Below, one piece after another: positions 54,502 through 63,614 of a stretch of DNA of 64,000 bases. The DNA is from Hydrogenophilales bacterium 28-61-23 (GTDB lineage Bacteria > Pseudomonadota > Gammaproteobacteria > Burkholderiales > Thiobacillaceae): assembly GCA_002281555.1 (NCBI GenBank), contig NCGJ01000004.1, positions 186,001 through 250,000 on the forward strand. Direction: 5' to 3'. The stretch's first letter is position 1, and each line of letters starts with the position of its first letter. The position numbers and the translations under genes were made by a program. The notes below the pieces were generated by a model. The model worked only from the letters and a program-made list of their open reading frames with translations, did no database searches and was not told the origin of the DNA.

Positions 54502-57500
54502 TCACGGCCGCACTTCCATATCCGCCAGCGGCATTTCGCCGAACAGTTCCGGCGCATACATGGCTTCGACCCGCGCGCTGGGCAGGTTGAAGCGGCCTTC
54601 GTTGTTCAGGCGCAGGGTGTATTCGAGCGTGAACTGGCCTTTCGGCACGAAGCTGTAATAGGCGCGGAAGCTGTCGTGGGTGCGTTCTTCATACGCCGGC
54701 CAGACCCAGCCCTCGCGTTTCTCGCCTTGCGCCAGCAGCGCGGATTCGCCGCCCAGGCCGGTGCCGAGAATGGTGGCGCCGGACGGGATCGGATCGAGCA
54801 GCGCGACCCAGCCCATGTCGGTCTGGGCATCCACGCTCAGCGTCACCCGCAGCACGTCGCCGCGATGCCAGACGCCGGGCTGGCGCTGCTCGATCGGCGT
54901 CACCGCGCGGGCGATGCGGTAGCCGGCATTGAGCGGCAGTTTGAGCGGGATGGCGGCCTGGCTGGACAGCGTCAGCCACGGCTTGCCCTGGCCCTGATGG
55001 TTCGCTTTCAGCATCTGCTGGCCGACCGGCCAGGGCAGCAGGCCGGTGCCGCTGGCGGATTTGCCCCAATCCTGCCGGTCGCTCTTTTCGCCCAGGCTGA
55101 CTTGGGTGACACCGCTGACGGCAACCTTTTCCAGCTTTTCCGAGAAGCGCTTGGTCGCCAGCACGCCCCAGGCGTTGGCTACCGTGGTGTTCCAGTAGCC
55201 ATGCCGCTGGCGCGCCAGCGAGCCGCGCATCAGCCGGCCCAGGTCGGCGGCCGACCAGGCTTCGTCGCCCAGCGCCGCCAGGATCATGCGGTTGGCATTG
55301 CTGTCACCGTTGACCATCAGCCACCACCAGTTGTCGGTGCGCTCGCTGGAGAAGCCCATCGCGGTGCCGGAGAAATTGAGCCGGGCGCGCAGGATGCCGC
55401 GCGCTTCCTTGAGGCGCTGGTCGCGTTCCGGCAGGTTCGCGTTGCGCGCCAGCAGATTGGCCCAGTCGATCACGGCCGAGGTCGGCCACAGGTTGGGCGT
55501 CAGGCTGAAGCTGTCCAGCCAGTTGGGCTGGATTTCCGCGTTGGCGTCCACCCCGGCGTAGCGCGACAGCGCTTCCATGGCGGCCAGCTTGCGCACCGCC
55601 AGATCGGCGGTCTTGAGCGCGGAATCGCGCAGCACGCGGCCTTCGATGAAGCCCTTCAGGCCTTCGCTCATGCGCGCGCGGCTGGCCTCGGGAATTTCAT
55701 AGCCGGCTTCGGCGCTGACCGCGAGCAGATAGGCGGTCAGCGTATCGCTGCCCTCGCGCAGGTCGGGCCAGAATTTGGCCAGGCCGTCGGCGTCCAGATA
55801 GGCCGGCAGACTGGCGGCGATGGCCCGCCAAGCGGCTTCATCCTCGCGCGCAATGGCCTTGGAGGTTTGCTGTTCCAGACAAGTCCACGGGTAGTAATCC
55901 ATGAACTCGCGCACGCCGGCCAGATCGCCGGCCAGGCTGGCCTGGTACTTGAGGCCGATGCCGCCGCGCCCCGGAATCGCGTCGTCCGGACGCTGCACCG
56001 GCACATTCCAGGCTTCGCCCAATTGCGCCAGCGTGGCCTGGAAAGTGCGCACCGGCACCGCTTCCTTGACCATTTGTTTGATGCGCAGCCGGTCCGTGGC
56101 TCCTTTGCCGGGTTCCGCGCCACGCTCGCTGGCGACCAGTTCCCAGTCCAGCTTGTCGACATTGAACGGCACTTCCACCGGCAGGGCGACCTCGCGGCCC
56201 TGGCCGGGATCGAGGTGTTCGCCGCGCGTGGCCAGGGTCTGGCCGTTCAGGCGCGGCGCCAGGTCGACATCCATGGCGCGGTCGCTGGTGTTGCGCAGCG
56301 TGAAATAGACCTTGAGCCGGTCGCCTTCGCGCACCAGCGGCGCCGCGCCGGACAGGATTTGCAGGTCTTGCGTCACCGCGACAGCGGTTTCGCCGCTGCC
56401 GAAACGGCCGACATTGGCGTTGGCCACGGCGACGATGCGGAAGCGGGTCAGGCTGTCGTTGAGCGGCACCTCGACCTGGGCTTCGCCCTGTTCGTCGAGC
56501 TTGACCCGCGCGCGCCAGAAAATGCGCGTATCGAACAGTTCGCGCGCCGGGCCGCTGGCGCCGCCGCCGCCGCCGGTCGCCACCGCCTTGCGGCCGTAGT
56601 GGCGTTTGCCGACCACCTGCATCTGCGCGGTGCTGGTGGTCACCGCGATGCCGCGCCGCTGCATCATCGCGTCGAGCAGTTTCCAGCTGGTATTGGGCGC
56701 CAGTTCGAGCAGGCCTTCATCCACCGCCGCCAGCGCGATCTCCGCGTTCTTGCCGGGCAGACTGCCGTCAGGTCGGCGCACCTGCACCTTCACTTTGACC
56801 TTCTCGCGGGTGCGATAGCTGGCTTTGTCCGTCTCCAGTTTGACCTTGAGCGCATAGCCCGACCAGCCGGTCTGGATTTCGGCCACGCCCATGCGGAAAG
56901 CGGGTTTGCCCAGATCGACCATGGCGGTCGGCTGCACGCCGCCGACGCGGCCGCGCACGGCCAGAGCGCTGACGAAGATGTTGGGGCCGTACTCCGGTTT
57001 GAGCGGCACTTCGATCACCGGGTTATCGCGCTTGACCTCGACGACCCAGGCGTCCAGCACGCCCTCGCGCTCGACGCTGACCAGCACATGCGCGGCGGGG
57101 AACGGCATGCGCAGATGGAAACGGGCCACAACCGGGTGCTCCTTATCGCCGATCTCGTAATGGCGCCGCTCGGGGATCAGATCCATGCGGTCGTTGTCGG
57201 AGGCGTCGACCCAGCCGTCGCCGTCCGGCACCCAGAAATCGCGCTGGGCGTAGCTCGGGCTGTTGTCGGCGTCTTTCGCCTCGGCCTCGAAGATCAGGCT
57301 GCCGGTGGCGGCGCTCTTCGTCTCGCAGAAGAACAGGCCGCGCGCGTCGGTGATGCCGGCGCAGGTTTCCGGCAGGGCCTTGATTTCCTCGCCGTGTTCG
57401 TAGGCGTAGAAGCCGCCGATCACCCGTTTGCGATACGAATACCAGTTGCGCTGATACAGCCGGCCCTGCACCGCGACGCCGGCCTGAAGCTTGCCGGCGC

Positions 57501-60300
57501 TATCCAGCGCGATGATGCGGAAACGCTGCTCGGCCTTGGCCTGCACCCAGGAATCGGGCTGCACGCCGAGCAGCAGCTTGGACGGATAGATCGGCACGCG
57601 CACGGCGGCGCTGCGGGTTTCGCCGTTGGCGTCGCGATATTCGGCCTCGGCGCGCAGTTCGCGCGGCGTGTCGGAGCGCGGCAGATCCCGCCAACCGGCG
57701 CGGACGCCGCCGCTGGCGTCGAGCTTCAGTTTCAGCGTTTTCAGTGGCTTGATGCCGGCAATGGCGGCCGGCGACGGCATGTCCTCATCAGTCTCGTAGT
57801 TGCCGATCATCCATTCGGCATGTTCGTCCTGCCGGCCGACCTTGACCCGGCCGTTGGCGAAGCTGGCGTCTTCGTAGTCGGGGAAATTCGGCTGGAACGG
57901 CTGCAACTGGCCGCGCAGCGTCACCGGCATCTGGCTGGCCGCGCCGCCGGCCAGATATTCGGCCTGCAGGTCGAGCTTGATCTCGCTCGGGTTGACCGCC
58001 TGGGCCGGGCCGCTCAGGCGGGCACGCACGGTCGGCACCCGGTAGCTGGCGACGCGGAATTCGCCGGCATTGAGTTGTTCCTGCTCGCGGCCACGAAGTT
58101 TGTGCGGTATCAGGATGTCGTAGCGGCCCTGTTTGGCCTCCTTGGGCAGGCTGTACTTCAGCTCGGCGATGCCCTGTCCATCCCACTTCACCGGCAGCTT
58201 GACCTCCTCGCCGCTGCCCTGGTGGCGCAGGATGATCTCGTCGCCCAGGCGGGGCGCATCGACATAGCCGAAGCCGAGCGACTTCTTGCGCCGCACGAAA
58301 AACTTCATCGCGACTTCCTCGCCGGGCCGGAACAGGCTGCGGTCGAGCACCGCGTGGGCGACGAACGGGCCCTGCCAGTCGGCCTGGTACAGATTGAAAC
58401 GCCAGGGCGAGATGCCCTCGCCCCAGTTCGACAACAGGAAACTGAAATCGCCCGCCTTACTGGCGGTGACGAAGAACTGCCGGTCGTATTGATCCACGCA
58501 ACCGGGCAGGCTGCCCTCCTCCGGCAATTCCTCCTTGATGCGCAAAATACCCTGCGCATCGGTGCGCCCTTTGGCATGGATGCGGTTCGAGCAATCGCGC
58601 ACCGCCACCTCCGCGTCGGCCACCGGCTGGCCGCTATCCAGATGGGTGACCCAGACCAGGGAAGATTCGTCGCCGCGTTTGAAATGCACGGCAAGGTTGG
58701 TGACCAGCGCGGTGGCGCGCACATGGTAGGGCTTGCGCCGGTCCATCAGCGCTTCGCCCAAGCGCGGGCTGGCCACCTCGACGATATGGAAACCGGCGCC
58801 GGGCAGCGGAATGCCCATGACTTCGGTTTCCTTGTCCGGCAACGGCTTGGGCAAGGCATAGGCGGTGATCTTGTGGCGCGGCTCGAAGATCGAATCCTCG
58901 GCGCCGAAATGAGCGATCGGGGTGTAATCCTTTTCCTTGTCGAGGTCGCCGTAAGTGTTCACGGCCATCGCATTGATGCGCCGCATCCATTCGATGATCT
59001 CGACCGGGTTTTGCGTGATCAGGCGCTCGGCGTTGAACTGGGCGCGGCGCTGGCTGAGCGTGTCGACATAGCGCACCGTCAGTGGCAAGAGCGGCTCGGC
59101 ATTGAGTTCGTAGATGCCGAAATCGCTGGCGAACCTGGCCAGCGGCGGCGCCAGATCGGTCTTCAGTTTGAGCGGAAAACTGCCCGCGTTGACCAGGCCG
59201 CGGCCGTCCTGGTCTTTCAATTTTGCCGGCAGACTGAGCACGAAATTGGCGTATTCGGGGAACGGCCCGGAGAAGCTGAGCGACTGGGTGTAGCCGGATT
59301 TACGGTCGTCATCGCTAATCTTGCCGCGCCAGACTTTCTTGCCGCTGGTGAGCTTGATCGACGCGGCGGTTTTCACGGCGACCGGCGCGGAAAATTCCAG
59401 CCGCATCGGCAACACCGGCAGACACGGACGACGCGGATTCAGCTTGTCGCAATGCAGACGGGCGCTGAAATCAGGCCGCGTCCGAAACGCCAAAGTCTGC
59501 TCTGCGCTACTGGCAATGCCGGTGGACGACACAATGCCCGCCGCCCAGACCAGGCTGACCACCTTGTTCGCCGGCAGACGCCGGCCACAGCGGGCGACCA
59601 GCACCGGCGCATCCGGCTTGGTGGCCGCGCGCAACAGCGTCTCACGGCTGCTGCCAGTGCGGGCGTCGACCAGATACAGGCTATGGCGCTCGGCCAGCAC
59701 CGAAAGATAGCCCTGGAAGAAGTTCTGGCTGGCCGCCAGCACCTTGGCCTTGTCTTCCCCGGTCAGCAACTGGGCCGGAATTTTCTCCGCCACACCCTCC
59801 GCCACGCACCAGAAATGGCCGCCGATGCTGGCCTCGCGCACCGGCGCATCCAGGCCCAGCATGAACACCTGATCCTCGCCGATCTGTTCGCCCTCGGACG
59901 GAATCGTCAGCAGAATCGCCGGCCCGCCGGTGGAAAAACCGAATTTCGCCGGCACCAGCGCCTCGCCGGCCAGGCCCTTGGCGTCCTTCGCCAGGCTGAA
60001 GCTGCATTCGACGCCGGCCGGCAGATCGTGCTCGAAGTCGTAGACCCAATTGCGGTTGTCGATCCAACGGCCCTTGCCTGGGATTTTGTTATTGGCTGCG
60101 CAATCGACCTGAAACGGATCGGCCAGACGCGGATCGCCCAGCGGCACCATATCGACATCGAAGCGCGCGCTGACCTGACGCACGCCCTTGACCTCGCCCT
60201 GCGGAGAAAATGACTCGACCCCGGCGGCCCCGGCTAGCGCGGGGATCAGACTGGCAAGAAAAATCGACGATAAAAAAACCGAAACGACGCGACGAAACAT
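54502..60300 (-). CDS. Bacterial alpha-2-macroglobulin (YfhM-like)
   Basis: A 1932-residue periplasmic protease trap. Signal peptide VVSVFLSSIFLASLIPALAG without a lipobox Cys, unlike E. coli YfhM, so it may be soluble. A chain of MG domains is followed by the bait region and the thioester motif WTCLEQQTS (Cys1474) in the alpha/alpha-barrel. The C-terminus carries the receptor-binding-like domain. The start at 60300 has a GGGAG site; an upstream in-frame ATG at 60333 is less likely. Paired with pbpC as in many proteobacteria: PbpC repairs the wall while this protein captures attacking proteases. Confidence 0.92.
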   Translation of the reverse strand: MFRRVVSVFLSSIFLASLIPALAGAAGVESFSPQGEVKGVRQVSARFDVDMVPLGDPRLADPFQVDCAANNKIPGKGRWIDNRNWVYDFEHDLPAGVECSFSLAKDAKGLAGEALVPAKFGFSTGGPAILLTIPSEGEQIGEDQVFMLGLDAPVREASIGGHFWCVAEGVAEKIPAQLLTGEDKAKVLAASQNFFQGYLSVLAERHSLYLVDARTGSSRETLLRAATKPDAPVLVARCGRRLPANKVVSLVWAAGIVSSTGIASSAEQTLAFRTRPDFSARLHCDKLNPRRPCLPVLPMRLEFSAPVAVKTAASIKLTSGKKVWRGKISDDDRKSGYTQSLSFSGPFPEYANFVLSLPAKLKDQDGRGLVNAGSFPLKLKTDLAPPLARFASDFGIYELNAEPLLPLTVRYVDTLSQRRAQFNAERLITQNPVEIIEWMRRINAMAVNTYGDLDKEKDYTPIAHFGAEDSIFEPRHKITAYALPKPLPDKETEVMGIPLPGAGFHIVEVASPRLGEALMDRRKPYHVRATALVTNLAVHFKRGDESSLVWVTHLDSGQPVADAEVAVRDCSNRIHAKGRTDAQGILRIKEELPEEGSLPGCVDQYDRQFFVTASKAGDFSFLLSNWGEGISPWRFNLYQADWQGPFVAHAVLDRSLFRPGEEVAMKFFVRRKKSLGFGYVDAPRLGDEIILRHQGSGEEVKLPVKWDGQGIAELKYSLPKEAKQGRYDILIPHKLRGREQEQLNAGEFRVASYRVPTVRARLSGPAQAVNPSEIKLDLQAEYLAGGAASQMPVTLRGQLQPFQPNFPDYEDASFANGRVKVGRQDEHAEWMIGNYETDEDMPSPAAIAGIKPLKTLKLKLDASGGVRAGWRDLPRSDTPRELRAEAEYRDANGETRSAAVRVPIYPSKLLLGVQPDSWVQAKAEQRFRIIALDSAGKLQAGVAVQGRLYQRNWYSYRKRVIGGFYAYEHGEEIKALPETCAGITDARGLFFCETKSAATGSLIFEAEAKDADNSPSYAQRDFWVPDGDGWVDASDNDRMDLIPERRHYEIGDKEHPVVARFHLRMPFPAAHVLVSVEREGVLDAWVVEVKRDNPVIEVPLKPEYGPNIFVSALAVRGRVGGVQPTAMVDLGKPAFRMGVAEIQTGWSGYALKVKLETDKASYRTREKVKVKVQVRRPDGSLPGKNAEIALAAVDEGLLELAPNTSWKLLDAMMQRRGIAVTTSTAQMQVVGKRHYGRKAVATGGGGGASGPARELFDTRIFWRARVKLDEQGEAQVEVPLNDSLTRFRIVAVANANVGRFGSGETAVAVTQDLQILSGAAPLVREGDRLKVYFTLRNTSDRAMDVDLAPRLNGQTLATRGEHLDPGQGREVALPVEVPFNVDKLDWELVASERGAEPGKGATDRLRIKQMVKEAVPVRTFQATLAQLGEAWNVPVQRPDDAIPGRGGIGLKYQASLAGDLAGVREFMDYYPWTCLEQQTSKAIAREDEAAWRAIAASLPAYLDADGLAKFWPDLREGSDTLTAYLLAVSAEAGYEIPEASRARMSEGLKGFIEGRVLRDSALKTADLAVRKLAAMEALSRYAGVDANAEIQPNWLDSFSLTPNLWPTSAVIDWANLLARNANLPERDQRLKEARGILRARLNFSGTAMGFSSERTDNWWWLMVNGDSNANRMILAALGDEAWSAADLGRLMRGSLARQRHGYWNTTVANAWGVLATKRFSEKLEKVAVSGVTQVSLGEKSDRQDWGKSASGTGLLPWPVGQQMLKANHQGQGKPWLTLSSQAAIPLKLPLNAGYRIARAVTPIEQRQPGVWHRGDVLRVTLSVDAQTDMGWVALLDPIPSGATILGTGLGGESALLAQGEKREGWVWPAYEERTHDSFRAYYSFVPKGQFTLEYTLRLNNEGRFNLPSARVEAMYAPELFGEMPLADMEVRP

Positions 60301-60444
60301 GAACCACTCCCTGGTATGTAACAGCCTCGACAAAGCATATCAGAGCCCGGCGTCAGGCTGGATGCGGCGAAACACGCCGAATGAAGGTGTTCTTCCGCAC
60401 CCCGATCAAGGCAGTGACTGACACGCCACAGGCTTGGCCGCCGT

Positions 60445-60873
60445 TCACTTGAACATGAGCAGCCCTACACCCAGGACGATCGCGGCGGCGCCGAGGGCTT
60501 GAGTGAGCCCTAGCTGCTCACCCAGGATAAAGTAGGCGAGGAGCGCCGCCACCAAGGGATAGGCCCCGGATACAGCCAGGACAACGCCGGAGCTAAGACC
60601 GGGGAATGACATGGCTTTTATCAAAAAGATGTTTCCTACCGCTCCACTCACGGCGACTAGGACAAGCCACGGAATATTTCCGCCGATCTTCTCGAGCGGA
60701 AACGCTTCTGCGCGGGCCAGCGCGATCAATGCAGATATGGCCGCGCCAAAGAGCATGATCAAAGAAACTGCCCACTCCCCCTGGATTTCCTTGATCGACA
60801 GCAGCTTGAACGAAAATCCCCATATGCCATAGAGCAGCAGGGATAGCAGGGCTAGCGTTAATCCTTGAGTCAT
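60445..60873 (-). CDS. EamA-family small membrane transporter
   Basis: A 142-residue protein with five predicted helices (LALLSLLLYGIWGFSFKLL, VSLIMLFGAAISALIALA, LVLVAVSGAVGNIFLIKAM, VVLAVSGAYPLVAALLAYF and the final LGAAAIVLGVGLLMF). A single EamA domain, about half a full DMT transporter, so it probably acts as a dimer. The motif LGEQLGLTQALGAAAI is typical. Substrate unknown. Confidence 0.83.
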   Translation of the reverse strand: MTQGLTLALLSLLLYGIWGFSFKLLSIKEIQGEWAVSLIMLFGAAISALIALARAEAFPLEKIGGNIPWLVLVAVSGAVGNIFLIKAMSFPGLSSGVVLAVSGAYPLVAALLAYFILGEQLGLTQALGAAAIVLGVGLLMFK

Positions 60874-61060
60874 TCCCGATCCATACCAAATTCAGAAGCC
60901 CGCCTGAGTAGCACGAAGACTCCGAAACACGCAATCAGACGTGGAGACTCGGCCTCATCCGGCAGGGTACCAACGCCACCGGCGTCAGGTCCCGGATTAC
61001 GTACTGCGGTGGATGACGATGGACCCGGTTAATGCAAGCCGACGCGCGGCGCCTTCCGCG

Positions 61061-61855
61061 CTACACGCGCCAACGACGGGCAGCGAAACTTACCAAGCCG
61101 ATTCCGGCCAGCATCAAGGCATAAGTTTCAGGCTCAGGCACGGCGGCAACGGCTACGAGATGGTATTCGAACACGCCTTGAACGGCGCTAAAGTCGGTAG
61201 GCAAGGCAGGAGGTTCGACCGTGCCAGGCAAGCTCAGCACCATCGGGGAAAAATAACTGGAAACCAAACCGTGTACAGCCAGAATATTTCCTTGCAGGGT
61301 ACCGTTATCTTCCCGAGTCGGCCCCCTTTGCCAACCTGAACATGATGAACTCCAACCTGGGGGATCAGCGAAATTGTGATCAAAACAAGGGTTGCTGCTG
61401 TAGCTGACTGCCTGCCCGAATTGAGCAAAGAAGGTGGGCAAGCCGAACGCCGCATAACTCGGGGCATCTGTGGCGATCTGTATCTGCGAAGTGAAAAGAC
61501 GACTCCGGTCCCAATCCCATTCGGATGGAACGGTTTCCATATTGAAAGCGCCAGCCAGACTGAAGGTGGTCTGCGTCCAGTGCAACTCCAAATTGAAGGC
61601 CGCCGGTTGCGGCTCGCCACCTTCAACAGTGAAAATCGGTTCACTGCCGCTGCCCTTCGTCCAGTTGGCAACATAGGCTTTCACGTAGCTCTGTGAAGGA
61701 TCAATGACGAACGTTTCCGTATGGGAAGGCCGAGAAAGTGGAACCGGGGTGAAGTCGGGAAACTGCGGCAGTGGGGGTAGAGCAAAACCGGACTGCTCTG
61801 CATGAACCGGCAGTGTGAGGCAGGATATCGCTGCAAAAAGAATGATGTGTTTCAT
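61061..61855 (-). CDS. PEP-CTERM exported protein
   Basis: A 264-residue protein. Signal peptide HIILFAAISCLTLPVHAEQ; sorting tail VPEPETYALMLAGIGLVSFAARRWR. The mature domain (TETFVIDPSQSYVKAYVANW, AAFNLELHWTQTTFSLAGAF) looks beta-rich with one Cys pair (NPCFDHNF, SSSCSGW). No known family beyond the tail and no clear similarity to the pair at 29961-31399. Stands alone. Confidence 0.82.
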   Translation of the reverse strand: MKHIILFAAISCLTLPVHAEQSGFALPPLPQFPDFTPVPLSRPSHTETFVIDPSQSYVKAYVANWTKGSGSEPIFTVEGGEPQPAAFNLELHWTQTTFSLAGAFNMETVPSEWDWDRSRLFTSQIQIATDAPSYAAFGLPTFFAQFGQAVSYSSNPCFDHNFADPPGWSSSCSGWQRGPTREDNGTLQGNILAVHGLVSSYFSPMVLSLPGTVEPPALPTDFSAVQGVFEYHLVAVAAVPEPETYALMLAGIGLVSFAARRWRV

Positions 61856-62164
61856 GACTAAGCTCCCTGTTTCGCTTTGAGTTAAGGCGGCAGCGGCCTG
61901 CCAGCCAATGTTGAAAGTATATCGATCGAAAATGATTGTTTTGTTTCAAGCCAAGCATCGGTTTTTCCATTACAGCCCATGCGTTAAGGCAGCGTAGTTA
62001 CCGACCAGATGGACCAGACGCTATTCGATGCAATGCGCCGACGGTGGGACGGGCGCCGGATTCTGTAGACAGGGCCGAATGGCCGCTGACGATTCCAGAG
62101 TCCGACGACTGCTAGGATGCCGCTCTGTTCCACAACTTCCGCCGCCTTGCAGGTTCACCCCACC
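61856..62164. other. Intergenic region between divergent genes
   Basis: About 309 bp between a leftward PEP-CTERM gene and a rightward membrane-protein gene. The part near 61910-61975 is distinctly AT-rich and is the likely promoter area of the PEP-CTERM gene. No RNA gene or repeat recognised. Confidence 0.45.
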
Positions 62165-63259
62165 ATGACCCAGCCCTGGATCCACTCCGCCCGTCTCGAT
62201 GGCGCATTCATTCTGGCGCCGGCTTTCGTCATTACCGGTCTGGTGCTGTTGCTGGGCGAGCGTGTCGAGGCCATCGCCGAGACGCCGCCGATATTGTGGT
62301 TGTTGCTGATCGTCGGGCTGGATGTGGGCCATGTCTGGAGCACGATTTTCCGCACTTATCTGGATCGCAACGAGTTGCGCGCGCGCCAGGCTTTGTATGT
62401 GCTGACGCCGGTGCTCGGGCTGGTGCTGGGCGTGGTGTTGTACCGGCTCGGCGATATGGTGTTCTGGCGCGCGCTGGCTTATCTGGCGGCGTTTCATTTC
62501 GTGCGCCAGCAATTTGGTTTCGTGATGATTTACCGGCGCGCGGAAGCGGCCGATCCGGCTTGGGCGAAGCGGCTCGATCAGGCGCTGATCTACGCCGCCA
62601 GCGTGTATCCACTGATTGCCTGGCATTGCCAGCCGCGCCAGTTCAACTGGTTCGTGCCGGGCGATTTTCTGGCTTTCGACGCGCCCGCCGCGGCGACCGG
62701 CGCGGGCTGGCTGTATGCGGCGCTGATCGTCGCTTATGTCGCCAAGGAGGCGCGTTTCGCGCTACGCCGAGGCTGGCTCAATCTGCCCAAGAATCTGATC
62801 ATGCTGGGTACCGGCGTGTCCTGGTACGTGGGCATCCTGGCGTTCGACAACGATCTGGCTTTCACCGCCACCAACGTCATCGCGCATGGCGTGCCCTACC
62901 TGGCGCTGATCTGGATTTACGGGCGCAACCGGCAACGCCTGGAAGCGGGTCGGGGCGACTATCTGCTGCCCATCCGGGGACTGTTCCGGGCGCGCGCGCT
63001 GCCGCTGTTCGCGGCCGCGTTGTTCATCGTCGCCTATATCGAGGAAGGCCTTTGGGATGGGCTGGTCTGGCGCGACCACGCCGGCTTGTTCCCGGCTTTC
63101 GCGCATCTGCCCGCCATCGACAACCCCACGCTATTGTCCTGGCTGGTGCCGCTGCTGGCGCTGCCGCAGATCACCCATTATTTGCTCGACGCCTTTATCT
63201 GGCGCATGGGCGGGCCGGATAATCCCTGGAAACGCACCCTGTTCCTTCACCATGAATGA
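62165..63259 (+). CDS. Multipass membrane protein overlapping speD
   Basis: A 364-residue protein with eight to ten hydrophobic segments. His residues recur in or beside the helices: VGLDVGHVWSTIFRTYLD, YLAAFHFVRQQFGF, NVIAHGVPYLALIWIYG and LPQITHYLLDAFIWRMGG. Clusters of this kind occur in membrane di-iron enzymes, but I do not recognise the family. The start at 62165 is chosen over 62117 because the first recognisable conserved segment follows it. It overlaps speD by 8 bp, suggesting a linked function. Confidence 0.75.
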   Translation: MTQPWIHSARLDGAFILAPAFVITGLVLLLGERVEAIAETPPILWLLLIVGLDVGHVWSTIFRTYLDRNELRARQALYVLTPVLGLVLGVVLYRLGDMVFWRALAYLAAFHFVRQQFGFVMIYRRAEAADPAWAKRLDQALIYAASVYPLIAWHCQPRQFNWFVPGDFLAFDAPAAATGAGWLYAALIVAYVAKEARFALRRGWLNLPKNLIMLGTGVSWYVGILAFDNDLAFTATNVIAHGVPYLALIWIYGRNRQRLEAGRGDYLLPIRGLFRARALPLFAAALFIVAYIEEGLWDGLVWRDHAGLFPAFAHLPAIDNPTLLSWLVPLLALPQITHYLLDAFIWRMGGPDNPWKRTLFLHHE

Positions 63260-63614
63260 CGCCTACGCCCCCGGCCAACACCTGCTCATCGACTTCTGGC
63301 AGGCCGCTCAACCCACCGACCTCGCCCAGGTCGAGCGCTTGCTGCGCGCGGCGGCGGCGGCGTGCGGCGCCAGCGTGCTGGATGTGCGCCTGCATGGTTT
63401 CGGCGCGGCCGGCGGCATCACCGGCGTAGCCATCCTGGCCGAGTCGCACATCAGCCTGCACACCTGGCCGGAGCGGGATTTCATCGCGCTGGACATCTTC
63501 CTGTGCGGCCAGCGCGACCCGCTGCTGGCGCTGGAAGTGTTACGCGCCGCCTTGCGGCCGGGCCGGGTGGCAGTCAGCGCGCATCGGCGCGGCGCGGCGT
63601 CCGAAGCGGACTGA
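63252..63614 (+). CDS. speD: S-adenosylmethionine decarboxylase proenzyme
   Basis: A 120-residue class-1B AdoMet decarboxylase. The self-cleavage site is LAESHISLHTWPE: cleavage between Glu and Ser makes the pyruvoyl cofactor, and the His of HTWPE is in the active site. LDIFLCGQ holds the conserved Cys. It provides decarboxylated AdoMet, the aminopropyl donor for spermidine synthesis, and so fits the spermidine-synthase-like gene at 39292. Starts 8 bp inside the end of the membrane-protein gene. Confidence 0.92.
   Translation: MNDAYAPGQHLLIDFWQAAQPTDLAQVERLLRAAAAACGASVLDVRLHGFGAAGGITGVAILAESHISLHTWPERDFIALDIFLCGQRDPLLALEVLRAALRPGRVAVSAHRRGAASEAD

Noticed and set aside
54676-60213. 1845-residue open frame on the plus strand
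   Set aside because: It lies entirely antisense to the alpha-2-macroglobulin gene, is rich in residues expected from reading GC-rich codons backwards, and has no recognisable domain.
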